63,158 nucleotides of DNA from AA29 sp041481445 (GTDB lineage: Bacteria > Acidobacteriota > Vicinamibacteria > Fen-336): the NCBI GenBank assembly GCA_041481445.1, contig JBGPBV010000022.1, forward strand, positions 1 through 63,158, read 5' to 3'. Position numbers and translations under genes: made by a program. Position 1 is the first letter of the stretch, and each line of letters starts with the position of its first letter. Below, in pieces: positions 57,950 to 63,158 of the stretch. The notes under the pieces were generated by a model, which did not search any database, was not told where the DNA came from, and was given only the letters and a program-made list of their open reading frames with translations.

Positions 57950-58695
57950 CCTCCACCGGCTCCACTGCCGCCGCCCTGGCCGGCGTCACCAAGCGGTTCG
58001 GGGGCGGCGCGCCCGCCCTCGACGGGCTCACGCTTTCCGTGGCCCAGGGCGAGATCCTCGTCCTCCTCGGCACCAGCGGCTCCGGCAAGACCACCGCCCT
58101 CAAGACCCTCAACCGGCTGGTGCGCGCGGACAGCGGACGCGTGACCGTGCTGGGCCGCGACGTGGAGGGCTGGGACCCGATCGAGCTGCGGCGCTCGATC
58201 GGCTACGTCATCCAGGAGGTCGGCCTGCTGCCGCACCTCACGGTGGCCGAGAACGTCGGCATCGTGCCCCGGCTCCTGGGCTGGGAGGAGCCCCGCCGGG
58301 CGGCGCGCGCACGGGAGCTCTTGTCCCTGGTCGGCCTCGATCCCGATCGCTTCGGCCCCGCGCGGCCCCGCGAGCTCTCGGGCGGGGAGCGGCAGCGGGC
58401 GGGCCTGGCCCGCGCCCTGGCCGCCGACCCGCCGCTGCTCTTGATGGACGAGCCCTTCGGCGCGCTCGATCCGCTCACGCGGCGCCGGCTGCAGGACGAG
58501 TTCAAGGCGCTGCAGGGCCGCCTGGGCAAGACGGTGGTGCTCGTGACGCACGACGTGCCGGAGGCCCTGCGCCTCGGCGACCGGGTGGCGGTGATGCACG
58601 CCGGCCGCGTGGTCCAGGAGGGCACGCCCGCGGAGATCCGCGACCGTCCCCAGCCGGGGTTCGTCCACGACTTCGTGGCCGCCGCCCTGCCGTGA
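57946..58695 (+). CDS. OpuC/ProV-type quaternary-amine ABC transporter ATPase
   Basis: Predicted 249 residues from GTG 57946. Walker A LGTSGSGKTTALKTLN, Q-loop YVIQEVGLLPHLTVAENVG, signature LSGGERQRAGLARAL, Walker B LLLMDEPFGALDPLTRRRLQ, switch His in VTHDVPEAL. The FEV-VIQEVGLLPH pattern is that of the OpuA/OpuC/ProV family (glycine betaine, choline, carnitine). It lacks the C-terminal CBS pair of ProV. It overlaps the kinase gene and is 10 nt before the permease/binding-protein gene. Confidence 0.85.
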   Translation: MTSTGSTAAALAGVTKRFGGGAPALDGLTLSVAQGEILVLLGTSGSGKTTALKTLNRLVRADSGRVTVLGRDVEGWDPIELRRSIGYVIQEVGLLPHLTVAENVGIVPRLLGWEEPRRAARARELLSLVGLDPDRFGPARPRELSGGERQRAGLARALAADPPLLLMDEPFGALDPLTRRRLQDEFKALQGRLGKTVVLVTHDVPEALRLGDRVAVMHAGRVVQEGTPAEIRDRPQPGFVHDFVAAALP

Positions 58696-58705
58696 GAAAG
58701 CGGCC

Positions 58706-60223
58706 GTGCTGAGCTTCCTCGCCGAGCGCCGCGCCGAGCTGGCCACCCTCGTGGCCCAGCACGTCGTGCTCGTCCTCCTCTCGACCGCGATCGCGGTGGC
58801 GCTGGGCGTCCCCCTCGGGATACTGCTGACGCGGCGCCGCCGCTGGGCGCGCCCGGCCCTGGCCCTGGCCGGGGTGCTGCAGACGATCCCGAGCCTGGCC
58901 CTCTTCGGCTTCCTGATCCCGCTGCCGATCCTGGGGGGGATCGGCGCGCGCACCGCGATCGTGGCCCTCGTCCTCTACGCCCTGCTGCCGATCCTGCGCA
59001 ACACCTATACGGGCATCCTCCAGGTGGACCCCGCGGTGTCGGAGGCGGCCACGGGGCTGGGCATGACCGACGGCCAGCGCCTGCGGATCGTGGAGCTGCC
59101 GCTCGCCCTGCCCGTGATCCTGGCCGGGGTGCGCATCGCCGCCGTCGTCTCCGTCGGCACCGCCACCATCGCCGCCGCCGTGGGCGCGGGCGGCCTCGGC
59201 ACCTACGTGTTCCGCGGCCTGGCCACCGTGGACACGCGGCTGATCCTGGCCGGCGCCGTCCCCGCCGCTCTCCTCGCCCTGGCCGTCGATGCCCTCCTCG
59301 CCGGCGTCGAGCACAGCCGCCGGCCGGGACGCGCGGCTCTCGCGCTGGCCGGGGGCGTGGTGGCCGCCCTGCTGCTGCTCGCCTTCGCCGGCCGCGCGCG
59401 CCCCGGACAGCCGCGGGTCGTGGTGGGCTCGAAGAACTTCACCGAGCAGGTCGTGCTGGGCGAGGTCCTGGCTGCCCTCCTCGAGGACCGTGGGCTGGCC
59501 GTCGACCGGAAGCTCAACCTCGGCGGCACCTCGCTCTGCCACGAGGCCGTGCGCACGGGGCGCCTCGACGTCTACGTCGAGTACTCGGGCACCGCCCTCA
59601 CCGACATCCTGCACCGGCGAGTGCGCGGAGACCGCCGGTCGGTGCTGCGCGAGGTCCGCGAGGCCTATGCCGGGATGGGGCTCACCGTGGCCGATCCGCT
59701 CGGGTTCAACAACACGTTCGCGCTGGTGATGAGGGCGGACACGTCCGGCCGTCTCGGCCTCAGGCGGATGTCCGACCTGTCCGCGCACGCGCGCACCTTG
59801 CGCGTCGGGTTGTTCGGGGAGTTCCTGGAGCGCGCGGACGGCCTGCCCGGCCTCGCGAGCACCTACGGCTTCCAGCTCGGCGTGCCGCCCACCGAGATGG
59901 ACCTGGGCCTGCTCTACCCCGCCCTCGACGCCGGCCGCGTGGACCTCGTGGTGGGCAGCGCCACCGACGGCCTGATCGCGGCGAGCGACCTCGTGGTGCT
60001 CGAGGACGACCGCCATTACTTCCCGCCCTACGACGCGGTGCCGATCCTCAACTCGGCCCGTCTGGCCGACCATCCGGGGCTGGCCTCCGCGGTGGCGGCG
60101 CTGGCCGGGCGCGTGGACGAGGGGGCGATGCGACGGATGAACCTCGCCGTCGACGGCACGCATCGGGCCCCGGCCGAGGTCGCCCGCGAGTTCCTCCGGG
60201 CGTCGGGCCTCTCCGCGCGCTGA
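58706..60223 (+). CDS. OpuC-type permease fused to its substrate-binding domain
   Basis: Predicted 505 residues from GTG. Residues about 1-205 are the permease (VVLVLLSTAIAVALGVPLGILLT, LQTIPSLALFGFLIPL, EAATGLGMTDGQRLRIVELP as the EAA loop). A TM linker (RAALALAGGVVAALLLLAFA) leads to the substrate-binding domain about 230-505: VVVGSKNFTEQVVLGEVLAALL, YVEYSGTALTDIL, LDAGRVDLVVGSATDG. Such TMD-SBD fusions are known in OpuAC and related importers. The domain pattern is closest to glycine betaine/choline-type systems; the actual ligand is unknown. Confidence 0.85.
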   Translation: MLSFLAERRAELATLVAQHVVLVLLSTAIAVALGVPLGILLTRRRRWARPALALAGVLQTIPSLALFGFLIPLPILGGIGARTAIVALVLYALLPILRNTYTGILQVDPAVSEAATGLGMTDGQRLRIVELPLALPVILAGVRIAAVVSVGTATIAAAVGAGGLGTYVFRGLATVDTRLILAGAVPAALLALAVDALLAGVEHSRRPGRAALALAGGVVAALLLLAFAGRARPGQPRVVVGSKNFTEQVVLGEVLAALLEDRGLAVDRKLNLGGTSLCHEAVRTGRLDVYVEYSGTALTDILHRRVRGDRRSVLREVREAYAGMGLTVADPLGFNNTFALVMRADTSGRLGLRRMSDLSAHARTLRVGLFGEFLERADGLPGLASTYGFQLGVPPTEMDLGLLYPALDAGRVDLVVGSATDGLIAASDLVVLEDDRHYFPPYDAVPILNSARLADHPGLASAVAALAGRVDEGAMRRMNLAVDGTHRAPAEVAREFLRASGLSAR

Positions 60224-60236
60224 AAGAGGCGGCGCC

Positions 60237-60566
60237 TCAGGCCGTCTCGCCGCCCTCGGGGCCGTAGAAGATCACCCAGACGGCGAGGTCGTCCGTGAAG
60301 TCCTCGAAGCGATGCTCGACGCCGGCGGGCACGAACAGCGCGTCGCCGGGACCAAAGCGTTCGCGCTCGTCCCCGCAGGCGAACCGCCCGCTCCCGCTCA
60401 CCACGACGTAGACCTCGTCGCGCGTGTGCGGCTTCTGGGGGTCGCGCCCCCGCGGGGCGTAGAGCTCGAGGCTGAGGGTGCCGTGCTCGAGGGCGACCGC
60501 GAAGCGCTCGCCAGCGGGGCCGGGCAGGCGGGTGGCGAGGTCGGCCACGGTGTAGCGGGTGCGCAC
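60237..60566 (-). CDS. Cupin-domain protein
   Basis: Predicted 109 residues from GTG 60566. Cupin motif 1 is PHTRDEVYVVVSGSGRF (His, Glu, and a final polar residue as metal ligands) and motif 2 is GDALFVPAGVEHRFED (His). The beta-barrel core has about 90 residues. Small cupins are often sugar isomerases, dioxygenases or sensors; the role here is not predictable. It converges on the OpuC fusion gene (stops 13 nt apart) and is divergent from the MFS gene. Confidence 0.75.
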   Translation of the reverse strand: MRTRYTVADLATRLPGPAGERFAVALEHGTLSLELYAPRGRDPQKPHTRDEVYVVVSGSGRFACGDERERFGPGDALFVPAGVEHRFEDFTDDLAVWVIFYGPEGGETA

Positions 60567-60611
60567 CGGGCGACGGTAGCACGGGACGCGCTCTGATACT
60601 CTTCGGGCTCC

Positions 60612-61958
60612 ATGGCCACCGATCCCGTGCCCGCCCCCCGCGCGCACGAGTCCCTGCTGGCCCGGCTCGGCCTGCACCGGCCCGAGCTGCGCGCCTGGGC
60701 CCTGTACGACTGGGCCAACTCCGTCTTCATGACCACGGTCATGCAGGTCTTTCCGATCTACTTCGCCACCGTGGCCGCCTCCCACATGCCGCCTGCGGAG
60801 GCCACCGAGCGGATCGCCTGGACGACCGCGATCGCCATGACCACCATCGCCCTCCTCGCCCCGCTGCTGGGGGCCATCGCCGACTACGCCGGCATCAAGA
60901 AGAAGATGCTCTTCGCCTCCATCGCGTTCGGGGCGACCGCGACCGCCGCCCTCGTCCTGGTCGGACGGGGCGACTGGAAGCTGGGGGCCGCCCTCTACAT
61001 CCTCGGCAACATCGGCGTGACGGCCAGCATCGGCTTCTACGAGGCCCTGCTCCCCCACATCGCGAGCCAGGACGAGATCGACCGCGTCTCGACCGCGGGC
61101 TACGCGATCGGCTACCTGGGGGGCGGCCTGCTCATGGCCGTCAACGCCCTCTGGATCCAGCACCCCTCCTGGTTCGGCATCCCCGACGCCGGCATGGCCA
61201 CCCGGCTGTCCTTCTTGAGCGCGGCGGTGTGGTGGGCGGTGTTCTCGGTGCCGATCCTGCGCCGCGTGCCCGAGCCGCCGTCGGTGGACCCGCCCTCGGC
61301 GTCGAAGTGGCACGCGATCCGGGCCGCCTTCACCGGCCTGGCCGACACCCTGCGCGACCTGCGCGGCTACCGCCACGCCTTCCTGCTCCTGCTCGCCTTC
61401 CTCCTCTACAACGACGGCATCCAGACCATCATCCGCATGGGTACGGCCTACGGGACGGAGATCGGGATCTCGAGCGGCGCCCTCATCGCCGCCATCATCA
61501 TGGTGCAGTTCGTGGGGGTGCCCTTCTCGTTCCTCTTCGGGATGCTGGCCGGCCGCCTGGGCGTCAAGCGCGCGCTCTTCATCCCCATCGCCGTCTACGT
61601 GGTGATCGCCGTGATCGGCTACCGGATGAAGACGGCCGCCGACTTCTTCGTGCTCGCCTTCCTGGTCGCCACCGTGATGGGGGGCAGCCAGGCCCTGAGC
61701 CGGTCGCTCTTCGCGACCATGATCCCGCGCCCGCGCTCCGGCGAGTTCTTCGGCTTCTGGGGGGTGTTCGAGAAGTTCGGGGGCGTGATCGGGCCCGTCG
61801 TGTTCGCGAGCGTGATCGCCGCCACCGGCTCCAGCCGCCCGGCCATCCTGGCTCTCATCGTGTTCTTCGTCCTCGGCGGCGCGCTGCTCGCCTTCGTGGA
61901 CGTGGACGAGGGCCGGCGGCACGCGCGGGCGGCCGAGGCCGCCCTCGCCTCCCGCTGA
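60612..61958 (+). CDS. MFS transporter of the UMF1/Atg22-like family
   Basis: Predicted 448 residues, 12 transmembrane helices. The N-terminus LRAWALYDWANSVFMTTVMQ is the signature of the UMF1 (YxiO/VPS22-type) group, with SRSLFATMIPRPRSGEFFGF later as its second signature. Members move amino acids or unknown metabolites. The final stretch ends GRRHARAAEAALASR. GATACT near 60594-60599 is a plausible -10; the start ATG at 60612 has GGGCTCC upstream rather than a good ribosome binding site. The acyltransferase starts 3 nt after its stop. Confidence 0.85.
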   Translation: MATDPVPAPRAHESLLARLGLHRPELRAWALYDWANSVFMTTVMQVFPIYFATVAASHMPPAEATERIAWTTAIAMTTIALLAPLLGAIADYAGIKKKMLFASIAFGATATAALVLVGRGDWKLGAALYILGNIGVTASIGFYEALLPHIASQDEIDRVSTAGYAIGYLGGGLLMAVNALWIQHPSWFGIPDAGMATRLSFLSAAVWWAVFSVPILRRVPEPPSVDPPSASKWHAIRAAFTGLADTLRDLRGYRHAFLLLLAFLLYNDGIQTIIRMGTAYGTEIGISSGALIAAIIMVQFVGVPFSFLFGMLAGRLGVKRALFIPIAVYVVIAVIGYRMKTAADFFVLAFLVATVMGGSQALSRSLFATMIPRPRSGEFFGFWGVFEKFGGVIGPVVFASVIAATGSSRPAILALIVFFVLGGALLAFVDVDEGRRHARAAEAALASR

Positions 61959-61961
61959 GAC

Positions 61962-63158
61962 GTGCTCCGCCGCGTCCTGGATGCGGTCGGCGCCGGCATC
62001 GCCCGGATCTCGATGGGAGTGTTCTTTCGCCACGTGGAGGTGGTGGGCGCCGAACGCCTGCCCCGCGGCGTGCCCGTCATGATGCTGGCCAACCACGTCA
62101 ACAACCTGATCGATCCGATGCTGCTCCTGGCCTATCTCGGCGGCCGGCCGCGGTTCCTGGCCAAGAGCACGCTCTGGTCGCATCCGATCGTGGCCCCCCT
62201 CCTCGTCCTCGTCGGCGCCCTGCCCGTGTACCGCCGGAAGGACGGCGCCCCCGTGGAGCGCAACTTCGAGACCTTCGCGCGCTGCCGGAGCGCCCTGGCC
62301 GCGGGAGCGACGGTGGCGCTGTTCCCGGAGGGCGGCAGCCACAACGAGCCGGGGCCGCAGCCCCTCAAGACGGGGGCGGCGCGCATCGCGCTCGACGCCG
62401 GCACGGAGCCGGGAGCGGCCGGCCTGCGCATCGTCCCCATCGGCCTCGTCTACGAGGAGAAGGAGCGGTTCCGCTCGCGGGCGCTGGTGCAGGTGGGCGA
62501 CCCCATCGATCCCTCCCCCGAGCAGGCCCTCTACGCGACCGAGCCGCGGGCGGCCGTGCGGGCGCTGACCGCGCGCGTGGCGTCGGGCCTGGAGGCGGTC
62601 ACCGCGCCCTTCGCGTCCTGGGAGGAGGCGCGCCTCATCGACCGCGCGGTGGACCTCGCGGCGGAAGGCGACCCGGCGGCCCTCCCCCTCTCCCAGCGAT
62701 GGGCGCTCTGGCGCGCCTTCATCGCCCACTACGCCTCTCTCGAGAAGGCCGACCCCGACCGTGCCGGCCGCCTGGTCGCCTCGCTGCGCGCCTACGACGA
62801 GGCGCGGCGGCGGATGGGCCTCCGCGAGAGCGACCTCGCGGCCTGGCCGATGCGCGGGTGGAGGGCCCGCCTGCGCGGCCTCGTCGAGTGGGTCCTGATG
62901 GCGCCGGGCCTCCTCCTCAACTGGGTGCCCTACCGGCTCCCGGGGTGGGCCGCGGAGCGGCTCACCCATCACCCCGACGAGCCCGCGACGTACAAGGTCG
63001 TGGCCGCGCTCCTGGCGTTCCCCATCTGGTGGGGCCTGCTGATGGCCGTGGCCTGGGTGCTCTCCGGACCCACGGCCGCCCTGCTCGTCCTCGTCGTCGC
63101 CTCCGTGACCGGACAGGTCGCCTTGCGCGTACGCGACCGCCGCCGCCGCCGGCCCCGC
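61962..63158 (+). CDS. PlsC-family 1-acyl-glycerol-3-phosphate acyltransferase-like, 3' partial
   Basis: GTG at 61962 follows the MFS stop by 3 nt; 399 codons are visible with no stop, so the gene runs off the window. Acyltransferase motifs: NHVNNLIDP (His and Asp five residues apart rather than four, as in yeast Gpt2/Gat1-type enzymes), FPEGGSHNEPGPQPLKTGAA (the FPEG motif), and IVPIGLVYEEKERFRSR. Two to three membrane helices appear near the end (EWVLMAPGLLLNWVPYRL, VAALLAFPIWWGLLMAVAWV). It would acylate lysophosphatidate or a related lipid at the inner membrane. Substrate is inferred. Confidence 0.8.
   Translation, partial: MLRRVLDAVGAGIARISMGVFFRHVEVVGAERLPRGVPVMMLANHVNNLIDPMLLLAYLGGRPRFLAKSTLWSHPIVAPLLVLVGALPVYRRKDGAPVERNFETFARCRSALAAGATVALFPEGGSHNEPGPQPLKTGAARIALDAGTEPGAAGLRIVPIGLVYEEKERFRSRALVQVGDPIDPSPEQALYATEPRAAVRALTARVASGLEAVTAPFASWEEARLIDRAVDLAAEGDPAALPLSQRWALWRAFIAHYASLEKADPDRAGRLVASLRAYDEARRRMGLRESDLAAWPMRGWRARLRGLVEWVLMAPGLLLNWVPYRLPGWAAERLTHHPDEPATYKVVAALLAFPIWWGLLMAVAWVLSGPTAALLVLVVASVTGQVALRVRDRRRRRPR

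Noticed and set aside
1..63158. CRISPR array, tRNA, rRNA, integrase or insertion sequence
   Set aside because: No regularly spaced direct repeats, cloverleaf genes or transposase motifs were seen on reading both strands; weak or degraded copies could be missed by eye.

Overview
The window is very GC-rich, densely coding bacterial DNA with no rRNA, tRNA, CRISPR array, transposase or phage gene that I can see. No taxonomic marker is present. The secreted 'IPFSFMVDAQTLPPGTYTIS'-type protein, the two-component gene density, the zincin-propeller-barrel outer membrane protein and the exosortase with an IPTL/VPALP-type tail all suggest Acidobacteriota or a similar deep soil or subsurface lineage; this is inference only.

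Layout. 1-3106: end of a respiratory module (Fe-S subunit, NrfD-type membrane subunit, four-heme cytochrome c). 3170-9609: a hypothetical gene, a SulP-STAS-cNMP anion transporter, and a sorting locus consisting of an unusual multi-module exosortase, a methyltransferase, and a convergent ice-binding-like (DUF3494) surface protein with a VPALP-type C-terminal sorting tail. 9610-11075: SpeD and an AI-2E family permease.

11100-38289 is a signalling island of about 27 kb. It holds an orphan receiver protein, two sigma54 activators, a KaiC-like ATPase coupled to a GAF hybrid kinase, a BON protein, a 1301-residue CheB-CheR-PAS-kinase-receiver fusion, two YtxH/GlsB envelope-stress cassettes (the second with a lytic transglycosylase), and a Wsp-like chemosensory operon (CheW, CheW, MCP, CheA-REC, CheB, hybrid kinase, multi-receiver GGDEF protein). 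Five good sigma54 (-24/-12) promoters, all matching GGC-N7-TTGC, precede genes of this island, and a sixth precedes the zincin-propeller-barrel gene at 45783. Two promoters are followed by near-identical 5' leaders of about 160 nt ending in a hairpin with compensatory changes just before the ribosome binding site. I read this as a sigma54 envelope/surface-stress regulon with a shared, possibly structured, leader RNA. I consider it the main candidate for an undescribed system, together with the multi-module exosortase.

38323-44355: a sulfate uptake operon on the minus strand (YezD, OprP-like porin, sulfate-binding protein, CysT, CysW with an extra insertion, CysA) with an Rrf2 regulator whose palindromic promoter site recurs in front of the operon. 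44382-63158: K+ channel-like protein, zincin-propeller-barrel protein, prolyl oligopeptidase, DinB-like protein, SEC-C protein, a long inverted repeat, a winged-helix/membrane fusion, GH133-type debranching enzyme, DedA protein, Ser/Thr kinase coupled to an OpuC-type osmolyte transporter, cupin, UMF1-type MFS transporter and a partial acyltransferase.
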